Part shown: one piece after another, positions 1 through 9,591 of the stretch | How positions within the stretch are numbered: the stretch's first letter is position 1 | How the letters are laid out: the number at the start of each line of letters is the position of its first letter | From: Pseudoalteromonas rubra | Lineage (GTDB): Bacteria; Pseudomonadota; Gammaproteobacteria; Enterobacterales; Alteromonadaceae | DNA: 64,000 nt | NCBI RefSeq assembly: GCF_000238295.3 | Contig: NZ_AHCD03000036.1 | Coordinates: 200,551 to 264,550 of the forward strand | Direction of reading: 5' to 3' | Translations under genes and position numbers: made by a program | Notes under the pieces: model-generated | What the model was told of the DNA's origin: nothing | Seen by the model: the letters and a program-made list of their open reading frames with translations, nothing else | The model's database searches: none

Positions 1-780
1 GGGCAATGGAGTGGCGTGGGCTACTTTGAAACCGTTGGCCAACGCGTGCTGGCAGGTCAGGCGTTCAGTGCGGATCAACTGACGCTGGATGCCCCGGCAG
101 AGGTGGTGATCATAAACCAAAGCCTGGCGGGTAAGTTAGGCCTGACGCTGCAAGATGTCGGCACTACTTTGTATTCTCGCGATCAGCGCCCGGTCAGATT
201 GCAAGCCATTGTAGAAGATATCTATTCGCCGACCCTGGGGACGCCGGACATAGTGTATCTGCCACATAACTTTTTTGTCACTAATCTGATTATCCGGCTG
301 AAGCCAGGGCTGTCGCTCGCAAAATCTGATCTGAATGCTCTGCTGCGCGTACAAGATCCTACGCAAAGTGTATTTCAGTTAACCAGCATGACGGCGCGTG
401 CCGCTGCGCTGAGTAAATCGGCCCGGCTCAGTGCCTATACGGGGATCACCCTGAGTCTGTTGATGTTGCTGCTGGTCGGTGCGGGCTTATATGGGGTGTT
501 GGGCTACCTGGCGCTGTTGTCTGCACCTGTGTGGCACATCAAATGGCAGGTGGGTGCCAAGGCGGGCACGTTGCTAAAAGAGCAATTGATCAGGCGCTTT
601 TGTCAGGTCTTACCAGTTGCTTTTGTGGCATTGTTGTTACTTACGCTGCTGTGCTGGGTATTTAAAACGGCGTTGCTGGGCCTGGTAACCAGCTTTTTAA
701 TGGCTGTTACCTTTATGTTTTTAATGGTTTTATTGCTGGACTATTACCATACTAAAAGCCAACTGAAAGATTTTTGCTAA
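1..780 (+). CDS. FtsX-family ABC transporter permease, C-terminal part (cut by window start)
   Basis: The reading frame is open from base 1, so this is the C-terminal ~259 residues of a larger protein; the GTG at 16 is probably internal. The start of the visible part (GVGYFETVGQRVLAGQAFS) resembles the MacB-type periplasmic domain of FtsX/MacB permeases. Hydrophobic segments follow: one near the middle (SLLMLLLVGAGLYGVLGYL) and two near the end. Such permeases pair with an ATPase and drive mechanotransmission or export of lipids, peptides or antibiotics from the inner membrane; the ATPase is not in the window. The downstream RND genes follow after 88 bp and need not belong to the same system. 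Family is fairly sure, substrate unknown. Confidence 0.75.
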   Translation, partial: GQWSGVGYFETVGQRVLAGQAFSADQLTLDAPAEVVIINQSLAGKLGLTLQDVGTTLYSRDQRPVRLQAIVEDIYSPTLGTPDIVYLPHNFFVTNLIIRLKPGLSLAKSDLNALLRVQDPTQSVFQLTSMTARAAALSKSARLSAYTGITLSLLMLLLVGAGLYGVLGYLALLSAPVWHIKWQVGAKAGTLLKEQLIRRFCQVLPVAFVALLLLTLLCWVFKTALLGLVTSFLMAVTFMFLMVLLLDYYHTKSQLKDFC

Positions 781-868
781 ATCAGTAACAGATTCTTACA
801 AATGTCACGTTATTGAACGTCTCTATATTGGTAAGATAGGCAGTAGGAAAATATCAATAGGTAAAGTC

Positions 869-2035
869 ATGAAAGCACAAGCACTAAAATGGATCTTTCC
901 CGTTGTGGCGTTGGGCCTTGGGGTGGCAGGCTTTTCAGCCATCAACGCGGTCGCAAAGGGTGAGGAAGATGAGCAGGTCGTGGATACACGCCCTGTGGTA
1001 CAGGTCGAATCCGTTCAGGCACAGGATCATCAGGTTCTTATTCAGAGTTACGGTGAAGTCACACCACTTGAAACAACCCAACTGTCTGTTCAGGTAGCCG
1101 GCGAAGTCGTTTACTGGCATCCCAGCTTTTTGGCCGGCGGCGTGGTTGCGAAGGGCGATATTCTGCTCAGCATAGAAAAAGACAATTACGAAGCGGCGGT
1201 ATTACAGGCCGAAGCTCAGCTGGCCAGTGCTGAGGCGGCCTTGATTGAAGAGCAGGCACAGGCAGACGTGGCAGCAGACGAAGCCAAACGTTTCCCTAAC
1301 AAAAAACACACCGACCTGTTTTTGCGTAAACCTCAGGTGATGAGTGCCAAAGCGGCGGTTAAATCTGCCAAGGCCGCATTAATGCGTGCCCAGCGTGACC
1401 TGGATAATTGTGATGTGGTTGCACCTTTCAATGGTTTGATTGTGTCTCGTGACGTGGGCCTGGGTCAGTTTGTGTCAACGGGCAGTGTGGTTGCCCAGCT
1501 TAATAACATTGAGCAAGCCGAAGTGGTGATCCCCATCGCAGGTTTCGATTCAGTGTTTTTACCTGAAACCGTGGGTGGTACCAAAGCGACTGTGTTCAAT
1601 AAAGGCGTGAATAGCTTTACCCGCGAAGCGCAGATCCATCGTGACCTGGGCACCGTTGATACCCAAACACGTATGAGCAACCTGGTCGTGCGTATCGAAG
1701 ATCCATACGGTCTGAACAGTGATAAACCAAAAGTGAAGTTTGGTACGTATGTACAGGTGAGCTTTTTAGGTAAAACGCTCAAACAAATCTATCGTTTGCC
1801 ACAAGAGCTGGTCAATAACCAGACGGTCTGGTTGATCAATGACAATGCGGAGCTTGAGCCTCGTGAGGTACAGGTGGTCCGTGAGGAAGGGGAATACTTC
1901 CTGGTGGGTGCCGGACTGAACAACAGTGACAAGGTGGTTGTCACCTTACCTGAATACCCACAGCGTGGTATGTCGGTGAAAGTTGCGGGTGCAGATGAGA
2001 CCAATACGCAGGGCTCTGGCCTGGAAAAGCTATAA
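869..2035 (+). CDS. RND efflux periplasmic adaptor subunit (HlyD/AcrA type)
   Basis: 388 residues, normal length for a membrane fusion protein. An N-terminal hydrophobic stretch (about residues 8-28) acts as signal or anchor. It is followed by a beta-barrel/lipoyl half, an Ala/Glu-rich alpha-helical hairpin (about 105-175), the second lipoyl half (DVVAPFNGLIVSRDVGLGQF) and a C-terminal beta-barrel and membrane-proximal domain. It links an inner-membrane RND pump to an outer-membrane channel. The pump gene starts 15 bp downstream, so the two form an operon; no TolC-like gene is present here. Substrate cannot be read from sequence. Confidence 0.9.
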   Translation: MKAQALKWIFPVVALGLGVAGFSAINAVAKGEEDEQVVDTRPVVQVESVQAQDHQVLIQSYGEVTPLETTQLSVQVAGEVVYWHPSFLAGGVVAKGDILLSIEKDNYEAAVLQAEAQLASAEAALIEEQAQADVAADEAKRFPNKKHTDLFLRKPQVMSAKAAVKSAKAALMRAQRDLDNCDVVAPFNGLIVSRDVGLGQFVSTGSVVAQLNNIEQAEVVIPIAGFDSVFLPETVGGTKATVFNKGVNSFTREAQIHRDLGTVDTQTRMSNLVVRIEDPYGLNSDKPKVKFGTYVQVSFLGKTLKQIYRLPQELVNNQTVWLINDNAELEPREVQVVREEGEYFLVGAGLNNSDKVVVTLPEYPQRGMSVKVAGADETNTQGSGLEKL

Positions 2036-2050
2036 CGGCAGGGACGGATA

Positions 2051-5000
2051 ATGAGTGAACAACCAACACCAAAGCAAACGGGGCTGATAGCCTACTTTGC
2101 GCATAACCCGGTCGCTGCGAATCTGATGATGTTCTTTATCCTGATCATGGGGATCATCAGTTACTTTACGATCCAGCGTCAGATGTTTCCGAGTATTGAG
2201 CTTAATCTCATCTCGGTTAATGCGACCTATCCGGGTGCTTCGCCACAGGAAATTGAAGAAAGTATCCTGATAAAGGTGGAAGAAGCACTGAAGGATGTGA
2301 CGGAAATAGACAAGGCGGTTTATCGTGCCTACCGTAACGGCGGTAGCGTGCAGTTGGAGATTGACACCAGCGCTGAGCTGGCCGATGTCGCCGATAAAGT
2401 ACGCTCCCGGGTCGATGGTATCGCAACCTTCCCGGCCTCGATGGAACCGATCCGTGTGCAACAAATAGAGTTTACTCAGGATGTTGTACAGATGGCCCTG
2501 GTGGCTGATCTGCCTCTGACACAACTGAAGCCGTTGGCGAAAGAAGTCGAAGATGAGCTGTTGCAGCTGTCTAATATTTCTTTGGTCGATCGCAATATGC
2601 CGGAATATGAAATTGCCATTGAAGTTGACCCGGATGCGCTGCGCCGTTACAACATGTCGATGGAAGAAGTGGCCACGGCGATCAGTCGCTACTCAACCAA
2701 TGTCTCAGCCGGTCAGATCCGGACCAATTCGGGCCTGATCTCCGTACGGGTCGAAAATCAGAAATACCGTGGTAACGAATTCCGCCGTATCCCGGTTAAA
2801 GTGGGCGAAAACGGCGCTAAAGTGCTGTTGCAGGATGTTGCAGAAATCAAAGACGCCTTCATTGAAGGTGAATTCTACTTTCAACTCAATGGTGTGAACG
2901 CCGCTTATCTGTCGGTGAAAGCGACCAACGATCAAAACATGGTGCCAATCGCCAATACGATCCACTCTTACATTGAAGCGAAGAATAAAACGCTACCAGA
3001 AGGGGTTGAGTTAACGGCCTTTGTGGACATGACTTATTACCTTGAAGCGCGTCTGGCCATGATGAAAAAGAACATGTTCCAGGGGGCGATTCTGGTCGCC
3101 ATTATGCTGAGCATTTTCTTACGCTTTAAGCTCGCGTTCTGGGTTATGGTGGGTCTGCCTGTGTGTTTCCTGGGCGCCATTATGATGATGCCGGTATTTG
3201 GCATCAGTATGAACATTGTGTCTCTGTTTGCCTTTATCATGGTGCTGGGGATCGTGGTGGATGACGCCATTGTCATAGGCGAAGCCGCCTATACCGAAAT
3301 TGAGCGTAAAGGACCTGGCGTGAATAACGTGGTGGTTGGCGCGAAACGGGTCGCCACACCGGCCACATTCGGGGTATTGACGACCATGGCGGTGTTTGCC
3401 CCTATGGTGTTGTCGAGTGGCCCGGAAGCGGCGTTCTTCAAATCGATAGCGGTTGTGGTGATGCTGTGTCTGGCCTTCAGTTTGATTGAATCTAAGTGGA
3501 TCCTGCCAGCACACATTGGCCATACCAAGTTTTCACCGATGCGTGAGGGCAGCTGGCGTGCGAAGTTCAACACGCGTTTCTTCGCCTTTGTGAATGGGCC
3601 TTACCGCAACCTCATTGAAACCTGTGTACAGTGGCGCTGGACGGTGCTGTGTGGCTTTGTTGGTATGCTCATACTGAGCGTGTCACTGATCACCTCGAAT
3701 CAGGTCAGGTTTGTGGCGATGCCCAAAGTACCACACGATTACCCTATGGTGAAACTGACCCTGAACGACAATGCCTCGGACTCGCAAACGTTGGAAGCGC
3801 TGACCATCATCGAAAACATGATGTTGAAAGTGGAAGACGAGATCGAGCAGGAATATGGACAGCGCATGATCAAAGACATCATGGTCTGGAATGAGGGTCG
3901 TACAGAAGGCAACGTGCTGGCGGTATTGGTAGAAGAAGACGACCGCCCGTTTGATGCCTTTGAGCTGTCGCGTCGCTGGCGTGAAAACATGCCGGACATT
4001 GCTGGTGTGAAGTCTTTGCTGGTAATTGATGACGTTAACGATGAAGGTCAGGGGCAGGGCGAGTTTGGCTATCTGCTGTATGGTCCGGACATCGATATGC
4101 TCAATGCTGCGGGTCGCCAGTTTATTTCTATGCTGCAACAAGAAAAGGGTCTGTTTGATGTGAGTTCAAGTATCGACCCGGAAAGCAAAGAAGTGCAGCT
4201 GGTGCTCAAGCAGGTGGCGTACGATTTGAACCTGAGCCTGTCAGACATTGCTAACCAGGTAGGCATGAGTTTCTATGGTGGGGAAGCGCAGCGCGTGATC
4301 CGCGATGGTGAAGAAATCAAAGTGATGGTGCGTTACCCGCGCCTGGACAGGGAAGCCTTCTCATCACTGAAGCATACGGTCATCACAACGCCTGAGGGCA
4401 AAGACGTGATGCTGGGCGATGTGGTTGAGTTCGTGGAGCGCCCGGGTGTGAGCTATATTCGTCGTGAAAATGGCTACCGCACTGTGTATATCTACGGCAA
4501 CATTGATGAGCAGGTGATTGAACCTAATCAGGTGGTTGAGAATATCAAAAATAACCTGTTGCCTAAGCTGTTTGAACAGTTCCCTGAAGTGAAGACCGAA
4601 CTGGGCGGTGATATCGAAGAAGATCAGGCGCAGGCCAACGAGCAAATGATGTTCTTCATTGCCGGTATGTTTATTGTTTATATCTTACTGGCGGTGCCGC
4701 TGAAGAGTTATGGTCAGCCGTTAATCATTATGTCGGTGATCCCGTTCAGCCTGGTCGGTGCCATCTGGGGCCATTGGTTCTTTGGTCTGGATATGAGCAT
4801 GATGTCGACTTATGGTCTGATTGCGGCGGCGGGGGTTGTGATCAATGACTCGCTGGTCATGACCGATTATGTGAACCAGGTGAGAAAAGAAGGCGTGAAG
4901 CTGAAAGATGCCGTGGTTGAAGCCGGGTGTGCGCGTTTCAGGGCAATTACCCTGACGTCTATCACCACCTTTGCCGGTGTTATGCCCATCATCTTTGAGA

Positions 5001-5206
5001 CCAGCTTACAGGCTAAGTTTGTGATCCCCATGGCGGTATCACTGGGCTTTGCGGTGCTGTTCGCGACCTTGATCACCCTGGTGCTGGTACCGTGCCTGTA
5101 TATCATTCTAATTGATATCAGCAAGGTATTTGGCGGGTTCTTCGGTGTGTTTGGTAAAGCCGCACGTCATGTTATGAATCGCGGGGCAAGTCAGCCGCAA
5201 GGCTAA
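2051..5206 (+). CDS. RND efflux transporter permease (AcrB/MdtB-like, divergent)
   Basis: 1051 residues, the usual size of a hydrophobe/amphiphile efflux RND pump with 12 membrane segments and two large periplasmic loops. The proton-relay aspartates of TM4 are present (GIVVDDAIVIGEA). In TM10 the segment GVVINDSLVMTDY has Asn-Asp where AcrB has the relay Lys-Asn, a feature of a divergent RND branch. Together with the adaptor upstream it should export small amphiphilic molecules using the proton gradient. An intrinsic terminator follows 28 bp after the stop. Family certain; substrate unknown. Confidence 0.92.
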   Translation: MSEQPTPKQTGLIAYFAHNPVAANLMMFFILIMGIISYFTIQRQMFPSIELNLISVNATYPGASPQEIEESILIKVEEALKDVTEIDKAVYRAYRNGGSVQLEIDTSAELADVADKVRSRVDGIATFPASMEPIRVQQIEFTQDVVQMALVADLPLTQLKPLAKEVEDELLQLSNISLVDRNMPEYEIAIEVDPDALRRYNMSMEEVATAISRYSTNVSAGQIRTNSGLISVRVENQKYRGNEFRRIPVKVGENGAKVLLQDVAEIKDAFIEGEFYFQLNGVNAAYLSVKATNDQNMVPIANTIHSYIEAKNKTLPEGVELTAFVDMTYYLEARLAMMKKNMFQGAILVAIMLSIFLRFKLAFWVMVGLPVCFLGAIMMMPVFGISMNIVSLFAFIMVLGIVVDDAIVIGEAAYTEIERKGPGVNNVVVGAKRVATPATFGVLTTMAVFAPMVLSSGPEAAFFKSIAVVVMLCLAFSLIESKWILPAHIGHTKFSPMREGSWRAKFNTRFFAFVNGPYRNLIETCVQWRWTVLCGFVGMLILSVSLITSNQVRFVAMPKVPHDYPMVKLTLNDNASDSQTLEALTIIENMMLKVEDEIEQEYGQRMIKDIMVWNEGRTEGNVLAVLVEEDDRPFDAFELSRRWRENMPDIAGVKSLLVIDDVNDEGQGQGEFGYLLYGPDIDMLNAAGRQFISMLQQEKGLFDVSSSIDPESKEVQLVLKQVAYDLNLSLSDIANQVGMSFYGGEAQRVIRDGEEIKVMVRYPRLDREAFSSLKHTVITTPEGKDVMLGDVVEFVERPGVSYIRRENGYRTVYIYGNIDEQVIEPNQVVENIKNNLLPKLFEQFPEVKTELGGDIEEDQAQANEQMMFFIAGMFIVYILLAVPLKSYGQPLIIMSVIPFSLVGAIWGHWFFGLDMSMMSTYGLIAAAGVVINDSLVMTDYVNQVRKEGVKLKDAVVEAGCARFRAITLTSITTFAGVMPIIFETSLQAKFVIPMAVSLGFAVLFATLITLVLVPCLYIILIDISKVFGGFFGVFGKAARHVMNRGASQPQG

Positions 5207-5233
5207 CTATCTGCCAAAGTTACAACCTTTAGA

Positions 5234-5258
5234 GGCCAGCATTCGCTGGCCTTTTTTA
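5234..5258 (+). terminator. Intrinsic terminator after the RND operon
   Basis: A 7-bp GC-rich stem GGCCAGC/GCTGGCC with loop ATTC is followed by a T run. The same hairpin recurs after each of the next two genes. Confidence 0.9.
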
Positions 5259-5418
5259 TTGGTTAATGAGGTAAATTTTTTGTGTATATTGTGGTTTTAT
5301 TAAGTTGCAATAAAATGTACCTTTATTGTATATTAAATGTAGTATTTGATGAGTGGTTTTATCGCTGCTCTTAGATACTTTGTGTTGACGAACTATGGAA
5401 TTAATAAAAGGAAATTAA

Positions 5419-6234
5419 ATGAGTCGTTTTTATTTTGCTATTTATACAATGCTAGTTTTCTCTTCTCTTCTTAATCAGGTGGAAGCGAAGGATGGTATTT
5501 TTTTCAAATCTCAGGGATATGAAATTGGGGTCGACCCCGAATTTGAGAACCGTAGTGTATCTCGTTTGATGTTTAGAGTGGACTGTGGTTATTACGGTAA
5601 CTGCCAGACCAATGAGTTTCAGACTAAGTTACTGGAAGATTTTGCTGCCGCTTTGAAATATCGTCGTTTTTACAAGTATGTAGAGCGTTGGTATGATCCT
5701 TGTTTCCAGGTACATGAAAATTGTATACCTCATGATGTCAATCCAGGTGTCAGCTCATCTGATAAACTGAATGAAGACTACGCTGATATTCAGTCAGGTA
5801 ACCGCAGGCCACAGCCTGAGCCTACACACCCTGGCTTCTTTACCAAATTATGGGACTCTGTAGCCACAGCAGTTGGTTCGACAGTGGTTGCAGAGGTCGC
5901 CGATTACTTTAAGAGCGAAAGCGTCAGAGACAAGAATGGCATGCCAATATATGTTGTAATTGGACCAACTACCAGCAATGGTCAAAGTAAACCAAGCTCC
6001 ATGTGCAGAGTTACCGTTAACCTTTGTGAGCCTGTTGATGAAGTACAATTCGAACATTTGAATGGCGACACAATGCTGGTTACGTATCCGCATGGCAATG
6101 GCCATGGAGAATATCGAGAAAGAGAAAATCAGCTAGAGAAGCTGTTTGAAAGATTAGAATATCAATGCCATTTCGTGTACACCGGGGTGTTACCAAATCT
6201 GACCGCGCAGGTCACGTGTTATTATCGCCCGTAG
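5419..6234 (+). CDS. Secreted cysteine-rich protein of unknown family, paralogue 1
   Basis: 271 residues; ATG with the RBS AAAGGAAA. A signal peptide covers about residues 1-23 (hydrophobic core, cleavage near VEA/KD), so the protein should be periplasmic or secreted. It is a clear paralogue of the next gene: shared blocks are IFFKSQG near the N terminus, DFAAALKYRRFYKYV, DPCF...CIPH, and the C-terminal blocks GEYRERE and TGVLPNLTAQVTCY. All eight cysteines of the mature protein occur at equivalent places in the paralogue, which suggests up to four disulfides. The middle (about 110-190) is variable. I do not recognise the family. The gene and its flanks are AT-richer than the neighbours, hinting at acquisition by transfer. 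Confidence 0.85.
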   Translation: MSRFYFAIYTMLVFSSLLNQVEAKDGIFFKSQGYEIGVDPEFENRSVSRLMFRVDCGYYGNCQTNEFQTKLLEDFAAALKYRRFYKYVERWYDPCFQVHENCIPHDVNPGVSSSDKLNEDYADIQSGNRRPQPEPTHPGFFTKLWDSVATAVGSTVVAEVADYFKSESVRDKNGMPIYVVIGPTTSNGQSKPSSMCRVTVNLCEPVDEVQFEHLNGDTMLVTYPHGNGHGEYRERENQLEKLFERLEYQCHFVYTGVLPNLTAQVTCYYRP

Positions 6235-6274
6235 TCATGGCGATATATGTTTCGACATAACTGCAATTCATCTG

Positions 6275-6299
6275 GGCCAGCATTCGCTGGCCTTTTTTA
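6275..6299 (+). terminator. Intrinsic terminator after paralogue 1
   Basis: Same GGCCAGC-ATTC-GCTGGCC stem-loop plus T run as at 5234, preceded by TCATCTG as in the third copy. Confidence 0.9.
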
Positions 6300-6405
6300 T
6301 CGATCTCACAGCATTCATTGGATGTGTCATTTTTAGGTAAATTCAATTGCACCCAATGTGACTTTATTGTATCTTTTGTGTGAACATTATTATAAGGAGA
6401 ATGTG

Positions 6406-7263
6406 ATGTTTAATTTAAAGGTTTTATCAGGCAGTCTTTTGCTTGCCGCAGGCTTGTCTGCATCCTGTTTTGCGTCAGCAAATGAAAAACCAGGGATCTT
6501 TTTTAAGTCGCAAGGGCAAGAGGTTCGGGTAATATTTTCCGAGAGCTCGCGCACTGGTCAAATCAGCACAATTAAGTTTATATATGACTGTAATCGCAGT
6601 GACAATTGTATTACTAGTTCCTTTCACGATAGGTTGTATTATGATTTTGCCGCGGCGATGAAATATAAGCGGTTTTATAAATACGTTATGCTCGTCGTCG
6701 ACCCCTGTTTTGATAATCCGAGCTGCATTCCTCATAAGGTTGATCCTATCACTTTAGAAGAAGACAACAGTTTATACGAGAGTGCTGTGGATTTGTCGGA
6801 TGGTGAAGATCAAATCCAAAGGGTTATCAGACGCCCTAATCGGCAGCCTGACGATCCTGCGATTGCCAATAAGTTTTTGGAAGGATTGGCTGGAGCGATT
6901 GGCTCTGAGGGAGTAAAACAATTAGCGGACTTAATGAAGGACAAAAGCAAAAAGTCAACTAACCAGGGGGGGGTTCAATTTTATGGTATGAATCTTAAAC
7001 GGGTAGGAAATCAAAATGTGCCTCAGAGTTTATGTCGCCTTGAAGGGAGCTACTGCACAGATATAGATGCCGTGCGGTTCGATCACTTACCCGGCGGTAG
7101 GGTTTTGGTTGAATACGACCATGGTGATGGTCGGGGTGAATATCGTGAGCGTGAGGATGCAATGCAAGACATGTTTGATGAACTGGATTATCAATGCCGA
7201 TTTACGTATACCGGGGTATTGCCCAACCTGACCGCTCAGGTCACTTGCTATTTTCGCCCCTAG
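6406..7263 (+). CDS. Secreted cysteine-rich protein of unknown family, paralogue 2
   Basis: The start at 6406 is chosen because AAGGAGA lies just upstream and a clean signal peptide follows (MFNLKVLSGSLLLAAG, cleavage near CFASA/NE); an in-frame upstream start at 6358 lacks these. The protein has 285 residues. It shares with paralogue 1 the N-terminal IFFKSQG, the DFAAAMKYKRFYKYV block, the DPCF...CIPH block and the strongly conserved C terminus (GEYRERED, TGVLPNLTAQVTCYFRP). The cysteine pairs keep their spacing (C-x5-C, C-x5/6-C, C-x6-C, C-x16-C). The central linker differs in sequence and length. Function unknown; tandem duplication followed by divergence is the likely origin. Confidence 0.85.
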   Translation: MFNLKVLSGSLLLAAGLSASCFASANEKPGIFFKSQGQEVRVIFSESSRTGQISTIKFIYDCNRSDNCITSSFHDRLYYDFAAAMKYKRFYKYVMLVVDPCFDNPSCIPHKVDPITLEEDNSLYESAVDLSDGEDQIQRVIRRPNRQPDDPAIANKFLEGLAGAIGSEGVKQLADLMKDKSKKSTNQGGVQFYGMNLKRVGNQNVPQSLCRLEGSYCTDIDAVRFDHLPGGRVLVEYDHGDGRGEYREREDAMQDMFDELDYQCRFTYTGVLPNLTAQVTCYFRP

Positions 7264-7320
7264 TCAGAATCGTGGACGGTGTGACACTAAGCGTGTGACG
7301 CAAGAGTGAAATATCATCTG

Positions 7321-7345
7321 GGCCAGCATTCGCTGGCCTTTTTCT
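7321..7345 (+). terminator. Intrinsic terminator after paralogue 2
   Basis: Third exact copy of the GGCCAGC-ATTC-GCTGGCC hairpin with a T-rich tail. Confidence 0.9.
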
Positions 7346-7450
7346 TTTGCAGATAGAATCCCTGCGGCTCACAGTGAATTAAATGACATCTCAGGCGTTT
7401 ATTTGCTATGTTAGGATCACAATGATTTTTAACAAATTAGGAACAAGTGA

Positions 7451-9508
7451 GTGACCAAAACCCTGACCCCGCCAGTGGCTAAAAAAGTGCCACACACCAT
7501 GACACATCACCAACACCAAAGGACAGACAACTACTACTGGATGCGTGACGATAAACGTCAGGACGCTGAGATACTAGACCATTTGCGTGCTGAGAACGCC
7601 TATTGTGAGGCGAAGATGGCAGCGCATAAAGGGCTACAGGACCAGTTATTTGAAGAAATGAAAGGTCGCATTGTCAAAGATGACAGCACGGTGCCGGTTA
7701 AGGACGGGCGTTTTTGGTATATGAGCGAAGTCAGCGGCGACGATGAATATTCTCGTCACTACCGTGGCGGCGACGAAGCCATGACGGACAAGCAATTACT
7801 GCTGGATGTCAATCAGCTGGCGAAGGCTTACGAGTTTTTTGAACTGGGTGACATTGCCGTCAGCCCCAATGACAATTTGCTGGCCTACAGTGAAGATACG
7901 GACGGTCGGCGTATTTATACGGTGCGCTTTAAAGACTTACAAAGCGGCGAAATGCTAAGTGACGTACTGACTGAAACCGAAGGGGAAGTGGTCTGGGCCA
8001 ACGACAGCAAAACCGTGTTTTACGTCCGTAAAGACTTGCAAACCCTGCTGGGTTATCAGGTTTACCGCCATGTTTTGGGGACGCCGCAAAGTGACGACCA
8101 GCTGGTGTATGAAGAGCAGGATCGTCAGTTCTATATGGGCCTGGGCAAGAGTCGCGATGAAAGCGAAATCTACATTCATCTGGCGGCGACGGAAACCACA
8201 GACATTCTGGCGCTGTCGGCTGATGAGCCGCTGGGTAAGTTTGAACCTTTGCTGGCCCGTACGCCGGGTCATGAATATGGGCTGGATAAGCTGGGCGAGT
8301 ATTACTACCTGGTGTCGAACCGGGCAGCGAAAAACTTCCGCCTGTTGCGTGCCACTAAAGATACGCTGGCAGAGCCAGAACAGTGGGAAGAGCTCATTGC
8401 ACATCGTGAACATGTGCTGCTTGAAGGCATGGAATTGTTCAACAGCCACTATGTTGTGACGGAGCGTGAGCGCGGTCAGATCCGCTTTGTGGTGCACGAC
8501 TATGCCGGGCACAGTTATCAGCTGAAATTTGATGATGCCTGCTTCTACGCAGGCCTGGGCTATAACCCTGAGCCCGATGCTCAGGTGGTTCGGATCTATT
8601 ATTCAAGCCTGACTACGCCAAGCAGTATTTATGATTTTGCACTGGATGGGGGCAAAAAGACCCTGAAGAAGCAACAGAAAGTCCTGGGTGAATTTAATCC
8701 GGAGCACTATGCGTCTGAGCGATTACATATCCCTGTACGTGACGGTGTCGAAGTGCCGGTGTCACTGGTTTATCGTAAAGATAAGTTCAATAAAGATGGC
8801 ACCAACCCCTTGCTGCAATATGGCTATGGTGCCTACGGGATCACCATAGATCCGAACTTCTCCAGTAACACGCTGAGCCTGCTGGACCGTGGCTTTGTGT
8901 ATGCCATTGCGCATATTCGTGGTTCAGAAATGCTGGGTCGTCACTGGTATGAACAAGGTAAAAAAGCGCATAAGCAAAATAGCTTTAACGATTTTGAAGA
9001 TGTAACCCGGGCTTTGGTCGAACAAGGGTACGGCGCTGCGGACAAAGTATTTGCTTCTGGCGGCAGTGCCGGTGGTCTGCTGATGGGGGCCGTGGTGAAT
9101 CAGGCGCCTGCGCTATATCGTGGTATCGGTTGTCATGTGCCGTTTTTAGATGTGCTCACAACCATGCTGGACGAAAGCATTCCGCTGACCACCAATGAAT
9201 ATGACGAGTGGGGGAACCCCAATGATGAGGCGGATTACCGTACTATTTTGGCCTACTCACCCTATGACAACCTGCGTGCAGGGGACTATCCTAATATTCT
9301 GGTAACAACTGGCCTGCATGATTCTCAGGTGCAGTATTGGGAGCCGATGAAGTGGGTGGCGAAGCTGCGAGAGTTAAAAACCGATAACAATCAACTGTTG
9401 TTTAAAACCGATATGGATGCCGGACACGGAGGCGCTTCAGGTCGCTTTAAGAGCCTGCATGAAAAAGCCCTGGAAATGGCCTTCTTTATTGGTTTGTTAG
9501 AGCACTAA
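7451..9508 (+). CDS. ptrB: Oligopeptidase B (prolyl oligopeptidase family S9)
   Basis: 685 residues with a GTG start behind TTAGGAAC. The N-terminal two thirds form the beta-propeller that limits access to short peptides; the C-terminal third is the alpha/beta-hydrolase catalytic domain. The nucleophile is Ser539 in GGSAGG, with Asp624 (GLHDSQV) and His659 (DAGHGGASGR) completing the triad. The enzyme cleaves small peptides after basic residues in the cytosol or periplasm; no signal peptide is seen. Single gene with its own promoter region after the terminator at 7321. Identification is firm. Confidence 0.93.
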   Translation: MTKTLTPPVAKKVPHTMTHHQHQRTDNYYWMRDDKRQDAEILDHLRAENAYCEAKMAAHKGLQDQLFEEMKGRIVKDDSTVPVKDGRFWYMSEVSGDDEYSRHYRGGDEAMTDKQLLLDVNQLAKAYEFFELGDIAVSPNDNLLAYSEDTDGRRIYTVRFKDLQSGEMLSDVLTETEGEVVWANDSKTVFYVRKDLQTLLGYQVYRHVLGTPQSDDQLVYEEQDRQFYMGLGKSRDESEIYIHLAATETTDILALSADEPLGKFEPLLARTPGHEYGLDKLGEYYYLVSNRAAKNFRLLRATKDTLAEPEQWEELIAHREHVLLEGMELFNSHYVVTERERGQIRFVVHDYAGHSYQLKFDDACFYAGLGYNPEPDAQVVRIYYSSLTTPSSIYDFALDGGKKTLKKQQKVLGEFNPEHYASERLHIPVRDGVEVPVSLVYRKDKFNKDGTNPLLQYGYGAYGITIDPNFSSNTLSLLDRGFVYAIAHIRGSEMLGRHWYEQGKKAHKQNSFNDFEDVTRALVEQGYGAADKVFASGGSAGGLLMGAVVNQAPALYRGIGCHVPFLDVLTTMLDESIPLTTNEYDEWGNPNDEADYRTILAYSPYDNLRAGDYPNILVTTGLHDSQVQYWEPMKWVAKLRELKTDNNQLLFKTDMDAGHGGASGRFKSLHEKALEMAFFIGLLEH

Positions 9509-9591
9509 CTGGGGCAACCGCCGGTTGGCATCTGTCAGCCGGTTTGCCAGAAAACGTGACACAGGTGATACAAACGTTTGGAGAACAAGGT

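Noticed and set aside
7955..8512. 185-codon minus-strand ORF opposite ptrB
   Set aside because: Antisense to a confirmed catalytic protein with no RBS or family pattern.
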